Of a DNA stretch of 64,000 nt, positions 1 through 9,256 are shown piece by piece. Both the position numbers and the translations under genes were made by a program. Under the pieces are notes generated by a model. That model saw only the letters and a list, made by a program, of their open reading frames with translations. It was not told the DNA's origin and made no database searches. How positions within the stretch are numbered: position 1 is the first letter of the stretch; each line of letters begins with the position of its first letter. The DNA is from Vitellaria paradoxa (taxonomy: Eukaryota > Streptophyta > Magnoliopsida > Ericales > Sapotaceae). Location of the stretch: contig CM034243.1 in the NCBI GenBank assembly GCA_019916065.1, forward strand, positions 28,236,147 to 28,300,146, given 5' to 3'.

Positions 1-1054
1 TCTATTAATAACTGTTAAAAAAAATGTTATTAAACACATCATGTGTTCATCGTCCGTGATAAAAAGATCAAAGTGAAATTTGGTTATAAGTGCAGCACAT
101 TGCCAATTAATTATACGCCCTCGTATTTCATACATTTCAAATGCGGGGTAAATGGAGCCTTTATATTTCTTGCACTATTGATAATGCCCTCATATTTCAT
201 ACATTTCAAACGTGGGGTAAATCGAGCCTTTATATTTTGTACACTATTCATAATGCCTTCATATTTCAAACATTTTAAACATGACATGAGGTAAATGAAG
301 TCTCTATATTTTATACATTATTTACAAATTAATTCAAAATTTAAATTCTTTTTTATTGAACCAAACTCAACTCGAAAACGAGTTCATATAAACTAAAATT
401 CAACACGAGTTAGATCAAATCATCTTTTTTTTTTTTTTTTTTTTCAATCCACGTTACTTTAAACACTAATAATGGTAGATAACACTCCTTTTTTCTTTAA
501 ATATTATACGCTAGTGTAACCAACGTCTATTGGCACCAACTGGTCGACATTAGTTACGAATGTTCTCTGCCCCCTCCCTCCCCCTCTCATCAAGCCTCCT
601 TTCTTTCTGCGTGTTGGAGTTTGGGAAGCCTTTCAATAATTAATTAATTGATTCAATAATTAATTAATTGAGGGGTAAAAATATAAATTAATTAAGGAAT
701 CATAAAATTGAAATTATGTTATTTGATTAAATTAGTAAACATATATTGGCTTCGGGTGAACGTGGAACTTCATTCATGCATGGTCCCAAAGTTTCTATCA
801 AACTATTATATCCCCATATTATCACCTCATTCTGGTCAAGGGCGGATTTTTGTGAGAGCAATCCACTGATTTAAAAGTTTATACAAATATACAATTGTTT
901 TTATCCACGTTTATTTAAAAATTTCATTTTTACTTCCACTATATTAATACTTTTACCTTATTAATTTTTTTTTATTTTTACTCATATTCAGTTAAAATAA
1001 ATTATATATTTGCATTCCCACTGACTACAAATTTTAAATTCTTTCTCTCATTAT
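1..1054. other. AT-rich intergenic DNA
   Basis: No gene is recognisable here. The short reading frames are low-complexity and match no known family. Besides the 69-bp tandem repeat listed separately, the stretch holds a poly-T run near 424-445 and a short tandem duplication of an ATTAATTAATTG-like unit near 640-670. Confidence 0.6.
117..320 (+). repeat. three-copy tandem repeat, 69-bp unit
   Basis: A unit that begins TCATATTTCATACATTTCAA and contains GGGGTAAAT, GAGCCTTTATATT and CACTATT-ATAATG occurs three times in a row. Its TC(G/A)TATTTCA start falls at about 121, 190 and 259, giving a constant 69-bp step. The third copy is the most diverged. The 83-residue open frame across it follows the repeat and is not a likely gene. 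Confidence 0.75.
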
Positions 1055-1245
1055 CACACCTTTTTTTTTGGTAACTTTATTTTTTAGCTCATTCAGCATA
1101 TTCGAACCAATTTGTTAACATCTCGAATAATTTTTAAAGATCTTCAAGTTAATGACCGATTAAATCGTTTAGCGACCTTAAGAAAATTCGAACTAATGAC
1201 CACTGAGAAGTAAACTTAAGGTATTACCAATTGAGCAAATCTAAA
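1055..1245 (-). mobile_element. tRNA-derived SINE-like remnant
   Basis: On the minus strand the head reads like a polymerase III internal promoter. A box-A-like GCTCAATTGGTAA near 1233 is followed about 30-40 bases later by a box-B-like AGTTCGAATT near 1188. The body then runs to an A-rich end, seen as nine T residues on the plus strand near 1061-1069. This order of boxes A and B followed by an A tail is the usual build of a tRNA-derived SINE. No clean target duplication was found. A decayed tRNA gene copy is the alternative. Confidence 0.4.
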
Positions 1246-1261
1246 ATCTTACCACTGGTTA

Positions 1262-2232
1262 GCTGCATTTGGTTGCACAAAGAAAGTCTATTTTTTAGGA
1301 AATTTTTTGTAATTTTTGGTGCATTTATAAAAATTTTAAATTTTTTTGGAAAATTTAAGTAACTTTTCGTTGTTTGGTAAAAAATTAAAAAAATTTTCAG
1401 TAACTTCCAATTACTTTTAGTTGTTTGGTAAAAAATTTCAAAAATTTTTAATAATCTCTAATGGTGTTGCAAAAAAAAAAACAAAAAATATTGTCAAAAA
1501 TCCTTACTTTCTGGCAAACAAAGGAATATTGTTGAGATATAAAAGCATGTTTGTACCAAAACTTCCAAAATGAGAGTTGGACAGTCTCATTTTGGATGAA
1601 CACAAGACATCATCATGATCTTTAAACACGAGATTCACTTCGTCATTTAAAAATTTAAAGTTAGCACCAATTTAAAAATATATATATATATATATGTATG
1701 TAAATATATATCTTTACAAATTTTCATGTTTTAATGATTATTTTTTATTTGTCTAATTTCATAAACTTTTTTAAAAAAATGTATTTTAGTTAACAATATA
1801 TGAACACAAAATCAAATTCCTAACAAAGGTATTCCGGATATATATAATTAAGGAATTCTTTGGCCGAATTTTTATGAATAGCTTTTTCTGTTTTTCCTCT
1901 CTTTGTGATTTATTTTCAACATTTTTTTCTTTTCTATATTTTTGGTATATTATTTTTTAATTAAAAATGATAAAAAAAAAGCTTCACAAAAATAAAAAAA
2001 ACTATTTTTATATCTAATTAAGTTTTTTTTTTAAACTTTTATATATTTTTATTTTTTAATTAAATTTAGAAAACACTTGAATGAGTTGAGTTGAGTTGCA
2101 AAAACAAATAAAATACCTGAAATATTTATCTAAAAAAGAGAAATTGAATATGAGTAATAACTTGACAAATATATATACATACATCTATATGTATATTAAG
2201 AAAAGCATGGCTTTGTAATGAATAGAGATAAT
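1262..2232. other. AT-rich stretch with a short direct repeat
   Basis: A unit of about 50 bp containing GTTGTTTGGTAAAAAATT is repeated in tandem at about 1365 and 1416. A short TA microsatellite lies at 1678-1695. The rest is A/T-rich with no recognisable coding or element structure. Confidence 0.5.
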
Positions 2233-2575
2233 GGCTGCGTTTGGGATAAAAAAAACACTGAAAATCTCTATAAATCTCTAATAACTCTTTTATCTTTATT
2301 TTTTTCGTCGTCACTAATTTCAAAAAATTTTAATATTTCGTTAAAAAAATAAAAAATTTGGAAGTAGGTTATCCGAATGTGTAAATTTTTTATACAATCA
2401 TATTCTTCGTATCGAGACTTTCAAATAAGTATCATTGTCGCTATTTTTTGTGAATTTTTTTGAATCCGTGGGAACGAATTTAGTAAATTGTTTCCACGGT
2501 TTGCGACTTTTCAAAAAAAAAATGACCCCAAAATTAATCCCAAATCATATTTTATCTCAATTTTTTTTTTTTTTT
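2233..2575 (-). mobile_element. Tourist-type MITE, family A, diverged copy
   Basis: In reverse orientation this segment matches the complete 362-bp MITE at 26454-26815. Shared blocks include the GCGTTTGG end, the ACGAAATATTAAAATTTTTTG block (as its reverse complement) and GCTATTTTTTGTGAATTTTT. The right end runs into a poly-T tract near 2560-2575, and the second terminal repeat is not clear, so this copy is eroded or truncated. Confidence 0.7.
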
Positions 2576-2814
2576 TACGTTAAATGGAGCCAATGTTTAT
2601 TTCAATATAAATGATGCTGATTTGAAAAACCTCCCGACTTAATAATTTATTCTTGTTGTTTTATAATAATATTTGATCGACAACTGGTTCGACTAGTCAT
2701 TATATTATTTAGGAAAAAAAAACTCAGATGAAGTAGGTACCAAAGTTTGCTCGCCGAATCACGAGGTGGGGACGAGGACAGTTGTGATCTGGAATAAATA
2801 AATAATAATAAATA

Positions 2815-3005
2815 ATTGCGTCAGCCGCATTTATTTATTTACAGGCTCTTGTCCTCGTCTCTGTTTTAGTACCGCCTCGGGACTCATGTTATGGAGGGTA
2901 ATTAAAAGTAATTGCCTCAGCCGCATTTATTTATTTACAGGCTCATGTCCTCGCCACTGTTTTAGTACTGCCTCCGGACTCATGTTATGGAAGGTAATTA
3001 TGCGG
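2815..3005 (+). repeat. tandem duplication, 96-bp unit
   Basis: Two adjacent copies share TCAGCCGCATTTATTTATTT (starts at 2821 and 2917), followed by ACAGGCTC, CTGTTTTAGTAC and GGACTCATGTTATGG. The step is 96 bp, and the copies differ at only a handful of positions. Their base composition is less AT-rich than the surroundings. The function is unknown. Confidence 0.8.
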
Positions 3006-3159
3006 CTGTTGGGAGCTTCAATTAAATTTAAAAAAAATTTTAAAAATTAAAAAATTTTTAATTTTTTTTAATTCTAAAATATTTTAATTTTTTAAAAAAA
3101 TTTGTCAAAATCCTATAGAATTAATTATAATAGTTCGTTCTAGTGAGTTTTGGTAGATT

Positions 3160-3298
3160 TTTGAAAAAGTTGAATTAATATTTGTACCAAAAAATTTTAC
3201 AGAACATAAAAAATTTTCAAGATTCTCCATTAAAATTTTGTTACGTGTCATTTTATATAATTTTTAATAATTTTATATCGAATTAAATATGAGCATCC
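3160..3298 (+). repeat. left flanking repeat of the copia block
   Basis: About 135 bp directly left of the copia 3' LTR, including ATTTGTACCAAAAAATTT and TTTTGTTACGTGTCATTTTA, recurs in the same orientation just right of the copia 5' LTR at about 22684-22820. It is far too long to be a normal 5-bp copia target duplication (see findings). Confidence 0.75.
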
Positions 3299-3768
3299 CG
3301 TAAGATTTGATCTGTATATAAATTTAAGAACATCAAAATCATACATTCAATGATGCGGAAGCGTACCTGTTTGTTCCATGATCGTTGGATGCATGCAGAA
3401 AATATCTTTAAGTTCAAGATAAACTTTAACGGCTATAGATCTTCCTTTCCATGCCCTAAGTCTGTAAGACAGATTTTTTTATGGGGCGTATTCTGTCTAT
3501 CTAAGGTAGAGAAGGGACCTACCCATATATTTATATGGTAAACTCTAACCTTACTAGGCCCTCCCATAAAAGGCTTACAGTGGACTCTTAGGTCAACACT
3601 AACTGTCTAATCTCATTATTTATATTTGGTGCACATAAGCCCAATAATATAAATCACAATAAAATAGGCCTTATTATGTACGTTTTCATCTTTAACTTGG
3701 CTCCAACCCGTTTTTAATAAAATATAAAAATTAATTAATGTATGCTTAATATACAGAAAATTTCGACA
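3299..3768 (-). repeat. copia 3' LTR
   Basis: This 470-bp block aligns along its length with 21946-22669 once the 251-bp solo LTR and its 5-bp duplication are removed from the latter. Shared landmarks are GATGCATGCAGAAAATATC, GGCTATAGATCTT, CTCCCATAAAAGGC and AATTAATTAATGTATGCT. Read on the minus strand it begins TGTCGAAATT. The opposite end reads CG on the plus strand where TG is expected, which a single T-to-C change would explain. Confidence 0.7.
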
Positions 3769-3784
3769 TTCTTCCACTCGAGCA
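3769..3784 (-). other. copia polypurine tract
   Basis: On the minus strand CGAGTGGAAGAA directly precedes the LTR start TGTCGAAA. A purine-rich tract touching the 3' LTR is where copia elements prime plus-strand synthesis. Its position supports the LTR boundary and the minus orientation. Confidence 0.6.
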
Positions 3785-4540
3785 AACATTAATTATTTTT
3801 TAATTTTGGAAAGATTTCAAAAAATGACTCTGGGGTTAGAGACTATATGTGGCTACATTTTAAAACCAAGTAAAAATGAGAAATAACACCTAAAATAATC
3901 TCGTCTAACAAGATAATCAATATCGAACCAAGACAGACATTACACTTATAATTCATGTAATACCACTCATGATTACAAATATCAACGACCTTATCGACAT
4001 GGATCAAATGAGATATTGTGGTGAAAATTAGCACTCAATAGGTGATCTTATAAACGTGCTAATTCCTTATTAGTCTAATTCTCTTTAGATTTACTCATCA
4101 AACAAACAAGAGAATTTATCTAATTCTCTTTAGATATGCTTATCAAATAAGTAAAAGAATTCTAATGTTTCAAATAGAAACCAATATATCTTACACAAAT
4201 ATTACGAAAGTAAGGCAAGACACATCTCAAAATTATTTATCAAATAATTTTCTTTCAATATACTTATTAAACAACCAAGAAAATTTTAAAATTATAAATA
4301 GAAACAAATGTGCCTTACACAAATATCATAAAAGTAAGGTAAGACACATCTTAAAATCATGCTTAAGTAACAACAAACTTAAGACTTGCAAAATATATAA
4401 ATCATGAATATATTCATACATCAGTGTTATCAAAAAAACATAAATGATAACTTTCAATTGATTTATAACAAAGAGAAACTAAATGTCTCAATATGAATAA
4501 AAATATCTGTTATATAATGTAAAGAAAATAATTCTCACTA
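3785..4540 (-). other. copia 3' internal region without recognised coding
   Basis: This stretch lies between the polypurine tract and the RNase H remnant. It contains a diverged direct repeat: a segment with AATAGAAACCAATATATCTTA at about 4170-4228 recurs at about 4298-4350, both copies ending in AAGACACATCT. No protein domain is recognisable. It is probably the element's 3' untranslated part. Confidence 0.45.
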
Positions 4541-5010
4541 ACCAAGTACGTCAAAAGATCCAATAACACCCATGTTAAAAAACATGCTTATTAAAAATAA
4601 TAGGTCTACGTCTCTTGGTTAAGGAGTCGGCCATCATCAATTATCAATATGATAATGTCACATTTCTTTATTAAATCTTTAACAGATAAATATTTGATAT
4701 CTATATACTTAAATTCACTTGAAGATTTATTATTCTTTGAAAAAGAAAATAATCACAATATTGTCATAGAAAAATTTTTTAGTGATCTAACTATAAAATC
4801 AATCATCTTATGTTATGAAATAAAGTTTCACAACCAAATAGCATAAATTGTAGCCCCAAAATAGGCTAAAAACTCAACATGTATGATAAAAGACACTATA
4901 AGAGCTTGCTTAACACTTTTTTATAAAACAGCTCCCCAAGCTAACATAAATATGTATCATAAAGTAAAACCCATGTCATTACATATTCAACAAAATCTGA
5001 ATAGCTAATA
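4541..5010 (-). pseudogene. Ty1/copia RNase H remnant
   Basis: Minus-strand translation in shifting frames gives pieces that line up with the copia RNase H end: a GATIYAIWL-like piece, a CDN-like piece near 4760, a FFSKNNKS-like piece, SEFKYIDIKYL-like residues and an IADPLTK-like end near 4620. Stop codons and frame changes occur throughout, so it is not functional. In a live element this domain would degrade the RNA strand during reverse transcription. Confidence 0.6.
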
Positions 5011-5149
5011 ACTTCATAATCACCAATTTTTCTATAAATATGCATTTGATCTTTGGTTATTTGCAAATATCACATAAATTTTTTTGTAACTACTCAATGA
5101 TCATTCCAGAATTCGAGAGAAACCTCCTAAGAACACTCACAAATATATA

Positions 5150-5545
5150 TATATATATATATATCCAGCCGAGTACATACTTGTGCATACATGAAACTAA
5201 AAACTGGACTAGCAAAATGTATGTCTTACATGGATTTCACTTCAAATTCATTATTGGGACTATGGCTCTTACTAAATTTGTCACCCTTAATAACAGGAAC
5301 ATCACTAGGTCTACATTTCTGTATATTGAACCTCTCAAATATATAGTTCATATACCCGTTCTGAGAAAACCCAGCATATGATGAGATCTATTACGAGTGA
5401 TCCTAATGCTAAGCGAACAAGGTTTCTTTGAGATCTTTCATATTAATAGTATTGGACAATAGTGGCTTACTATCTTTCAAGAGACCTAAATTAGTACTAG
5501 CAAGAAGGGTATCATCAATATAAAGAACAATGAAAAATAAATTTT
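5150..5545 (-). pseudogene. Ty1/copia reverse transcriptase remnant
   Basis: On the minus strand YIDDTLLAST is read near 5508-5524. This is the catalytic YxDD box of copia RT followed by the usual LLAS residues. Downstream come MKDLKET, a FSQNGY piece (the L-S-Q-x-x-Y motif), a PVIKGDKFS piece, and then YAQVCTRLDI near 5170, which ends the RT core in this superfamily. Several stop codons interrupt the frame. A short TA microsatellite at 5142-5164 splits the distal part. Confidence 0.75.
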
Positions 5546-7686
5546 CTCCCACTGACCTAGGGGTATATACACTGGTCAACTTTATTCTGAAATCTCCAAG
5601 TTACACCATTCCATTCAAGACTCTCAAGCATAGTCAATTGTGCAACAGTCTCATATTTTTATAAGTATTTGACAAATGATCCTATATGCTATCCTATAAC
5701 ATCATGTCTATCATAATACTCACCCCACAGTCACACTTCAAAATTATGATCACTTTGGTCAATTATCATAAATACAGGCAACATAAGTGTCTGAGTTTTC
5801 AAAATTAAGAAATATTAAAATATCATCATATATATATTTTTGAATTCTCTCTTTAGAAATATGACCTAATCTTTAATGCTATAAAAAAAAATTATCTTAA
5901 ACTTTTGATCTCTTGGATATACCATTATCATCAACAAAAAAAAATATATATATATATATACTCAAAATTTGCACTAACTTTATCTAAAGTAGACCATTAT
6001 GTAAAACACCACACTTAATAATTTAAAGATTTTTAAAATAATAATTAGCAATTAAATACAAAATATGCTTTAAACTTAATCAAGTATAAAACATAAGGGA
6101 TGACTCGATGCATCATCGCTATCTCCCATTTGGACAGAGAGTGCAATATGCTATAAGATCCTTCCAATAAACCATCAATGAGAATACGCATATTTGAAAA
6201 GTCAATCTCCTTTAAGCAGAAATATCTTTTTCGCCCAAATATTCTCTGACCAGTCACTTAATTTTAATTACGTCATTAATACATATAACAACCCCTTTTA
6301 AGCAGATTATTATATGTACTAATGCAATGGCTCGTCATGTATAATTATGTAAGAAAAATCAAGAATCAACGAGTGTACCACTTTAGGCAGTAACGCTAAT
6401 AGCAACTTAATATCTTCACCATGACATACTTATACTTAAGTTGTCCATGATTGTAATTATTACTTCATGTCCTAAAAAATTATGCTTAAAAAAAATGTGT
6501 GAAAAAAATATAAATAAGCACTTTGGGACCGTTTAATAACTCAATTAAAAAGTTCAATATTATACAATTAAAATCAGTGATAGTATATATTATCATTGGA
6601 TCTAGAATATAAAAAAAAGGTTACTAAAAAAAAATTTGCCCCCACTTTTTAAAATTGGAATCATTTAGTAGGATGATAATTATATTACTATTAATAATTG
6701 CAAAAAAATTATTTGGCAACAAGTTGACAATATGTTGACAAAATGGAGGGCAACAATTAACTATGAATATAAATAATAGATATTCATCGGTGCATCATTA
6801 CCATCTCCCCTTTAGATAGAGACTGTAACATGCTATAAGATCTCTTTCAACTAACCACCATACGAGAATGCCAAAACTTTTGAAAAATAGTCTCCTTTAA
6901 ATAGACTAACATTTAAAGAAAAATTAGGCACTTTCGAATCAGTTGTCGAATAATATCTTTGTCATTACTGTACACAGTACTCCATTTGGGCAGGTATTTA
7001 CATGCAATAACACAATGGACATAGTCATGTACCGTATACAAGAAAATTGGATCTTAATGAATGTACCATTTGGACAGTAACACCCATTTCAACCCAAAAT
7101 CTTGTCACGACATTATTTTACATAAATTGCCCTATGTCACATCCAACATACTAATATGCTAGTAATCATATCTTTATGAGCGCCTAACAAAATGCATCTC
7201 GTGACCTCAACTATATTGTTAAAATCATGCCAAAAAATATTACAATGTCCAACATAAAATAATAATCTTAGGCTCCTAAAATAACTAGTAGATGAGAGTA
7301 TAATTTTTATTTTTTTTTAGGAGTATAATTGGGGAGAACACACATCGCCAACAGATTTAAAGGGTCAAAAATTAGTTACCAGTAAAATTTCACCCAAAAA
7401 GATGTACAGTTTTCAAAAAAAATAATAAAATTAAGTACAAAATAGGTTTAAATAAATACCAAACAATGTCCAAAAATTATATATAATATTTTTTTTTGAA
7501 GTTTGGAAATATAAAAAATAATAAAACTTTTGAAATACAAAAAGTCTCCCATACTCTCACACGCCTCTAAAAAATCAAACTTGAATTACGGTGTTGGAAT
7601 TTATTTATTTATTTATTATCCATTATTTTAATCTTTTGCCAAACTTGTAGGAATTCCCTACATTCAAACGATATAAAAAAAATCAC

Positions 7687-7687
<1 letters not shown>
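5546..7687. other. decayed element interior with diverged direct repeats
   Basis: No protein is recognisable. A segment at about 6096-6480 recurs at about 6784-7140 in the same orientation. Shared pieces include GATGCATCAT (GGTGCATCAT in the second copy), TATCTCCCATTTGGACAGAG, ATGCTATAAGATC, AGTCTCCTTTAA, and a later block with GTACCATTT-GGACAGTAAC. The step is close to 690 bp. Repeats of this kind are common near the ends of copia elements, but the origin is not established. Confidence 0.5.

Positions 7688-7728
<41 letters not shown>
7688..7728. repeat. (TA)n(TG)n microsatellite
   Basis: An uninterrupted TA run passes directly into a TG run of about 11 units. Compound dinucleotide repeats of this type are often polymorphic in plants. 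No function is inferred. Confidence 0.9.
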
Positions 7729-7743
7729 CCAGACAATTATATA

Positions 7744-7910
7744 CGTGTGTTTGGAATTATATAAAAGTATATAAAATAAAATAAAATTGTAAAAGTAAAT
7801 ATTTCATAATTCGTGTCGTGAGTGAAGAATTTAAATTTTATTATCTCGTAATTCATATTTGTAGAGATTTGTAAGATTTTATTTTATTTTGTGTAGCTCC
7901 AAGTGGAGCC
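7744..7910 (+). mobile_element. MITE, family B, copy 1
   Basis: About 167 bp that match 34764-34930 along their length: TGTGTTTGGA at the left, ATAAAATAAAATAAAATTGTA, CGTAATTC and AGCTCCAA-x-GAGCC at the right. The two ends are imperfect inverted repeats of a GTTTGGAG-type sequence. TATA flanks both sides but is too simple to count as proof of a target duplication. No coding capacity. Confidence 0.65.
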
Positions 7911-8249
7911 TATATGTACCTATTGCAATAAAATATATATGTATATATATATATAACTACTGTGTGTGGTAAAATAGAATCAAGACATAAAAAAAAAAAA
8001 AAAAAAAGTTGGAGTGGATTAAAAAATTACGCAATCAAGAGAGTCTCCTATAGGACGAGTCTCTAGCGTGGGATTTTTTTTTTTTTAAATACCAAACCAA
8101 ACCTCAATGGAGGAGATTCTTCAATGGTGGTCAATCTTTATGCAGAAGTGGTATTAATTTTGCAATGAATGCTATACAGACCGTTGTGTGCACTGTTTGT
8201 TTCATGGTGTTCACAATATTAAAAAATATGCTGCCCATAAAAAATAATA
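7911..8249. other. non-coding stretch left of the gypsy insertion
   Basis: A/T-rich DNA with a poly-A run near 7989-8007 and a poly-T run near 8079-8087. Nothing recognisable as a gene. Presumably part of the copia block's interior. Confidence 0.4.
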
Positions 8250-8309
8250 ATTAATGTTGGGCAAAATAATACTAAGCTGTACTTGTGCCGAACAAGTGTA
8301 GTCTGGTGA

Positions 8310-8516
8310 CACGTGGCCCAGTGCCGAGCATACTCGTGTGAGCCACGTAGTCATTTGCCGAGCACGTTCCGTTGTGACACGTGGCGTCCTGCCGAACAAT
8401 TGATTAATAGCACGAGAGTTCCACGTGAGTGTTATACGTGAACACATGATTCAGAGTTAGTGTTCCAAAGAGTACCCTGAACCTCAGCATCAATGAACAG
8501 TGTATTGCCACGTGGC
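8310..8516 (+). promoter_or_regulatory. G-box cluster in the LTR U3
   Basis: Perfect CACGTG hexamers occur at 8310-8315, 8378-8383, 8422-8427 and 8509-8514; the last sits in the 10-bp palindrome GCCACGTGGC. All four are unchanged in the 3' LTR. In plants this hexamer is bound by bZIP and bHLH factors, including those of ABA and light responses. The LTR promoter may therefore respond to stress or light; this is inference from the motif alone. Confidence 0.6.
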
Positions 8517-8914
8517 TATAGCCAAGGATCTTGGTAGCTAGTTTGCTCGGCCTATCCGTTGGCGGCTAGTAAATGTTGAACCTGGGACCCACAGCCTTTA
8601 AAGAGGGCTCGTGACCATAAATGCACCATAGTTAAGACTGAACTGGATATTTGTCTCTGAGGAAGTAACTAAATCGGTCTATCTCGTCACGAGTTGTTGG
8701 CTGATGTGATAAGAAGACAGTCTGACCCTGAAATTCTAGTTGTAATGCCGTGTTAAGTCGCCAGAAGCATTAAATGAGAGGCATGGTGTATTAAATGAGG
8801 GATTTGAGGCATTAAATGAAGGGGAAGAGTATTTAAAGCAAGGATGGAAAAGAGGGACATGGCAGTGTGCGTAACGTCAAGTCGCAGGTATGCTTTAATC
8901 ATTACTCGGACTAC

Positions 8915-8923
8915 TATAAATAG
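8915..8923 (+). promoter_or_regulatory. TATA box of the 5' LTR
   Basis: TATAAATAG occurs about 660 bp into the LTR and at the exactly equivalent place in the 3' LTR (20222-20230). It would start the genomic RNA roughly 30 bp downstream, which puts the R region near 8945. Confidence 0.7.
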
Positions 8924-9161
8924 GATATTCTACTCAACTATAGGGGTAAGCTGACTATTGCCAACTTAAGCTTTTACTCATTTGTTCCCCAAAAGTTTCC
9001 TTCTTTAAGCGACTTGCTGACTTAACCATCGGATGGTTTTCCGGCAAGAGACCTCCTCTCCGGCCGTCACCTTTCTTTCTGTCTTTGTTCGGCAGGTCGG
9101 CGATTGCATTTCCGGTTGGCGTGGTCAGTAGTTCCGGCGGTAATTTTTGCTGCCGAACATT

Positions 9162-9179
9162 TGGCGCTCACCGTGGGGC
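9162..9179 (+). other. primer-binding site
   Basis: TGGCGCTCACCGTGGGGC starts two bases after the LTR end. The TGG start and the position are as expected for the site that pairs with a tRNA 3' end to prime minus-strand synthesis. It differs from the initiator-Met site used by the second gypsy element in this window. The tRNA could not be named with confidence. Confidence 0.75.
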
Positions 9180-9256
9180 TCGTTGTTTAGCCCAGCATTG
9201 TTGTTCACCAGCTTTTTTTTTGTTTCTTTGTCAAGTCTCTAGTACTTGTCCACATA

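Larger units (their letters stand above)
8255..9159 (+). repeat. Tat element 5' LTR
   Basis: A 905-bp LTR with TG...CA ends. U3 carries four perfect CACGTG hexamers and several TGCCGA(A/G)CA motifs, and a TATA box lies at 8915-8923. Compared with the 3' LTR, about 28 of 33 differences are transitions and there are no indels. That pattern fits slow decay by cytosine deamination after insertion. Confidence 0.95.

Noticed and set aside
1055..1245. Functional tRNA gene
   Set aside because: Only box-A and box-B-like pieces are present. Acceptor and anticodon stems could not be folded, so a SINE remnant is more likely.
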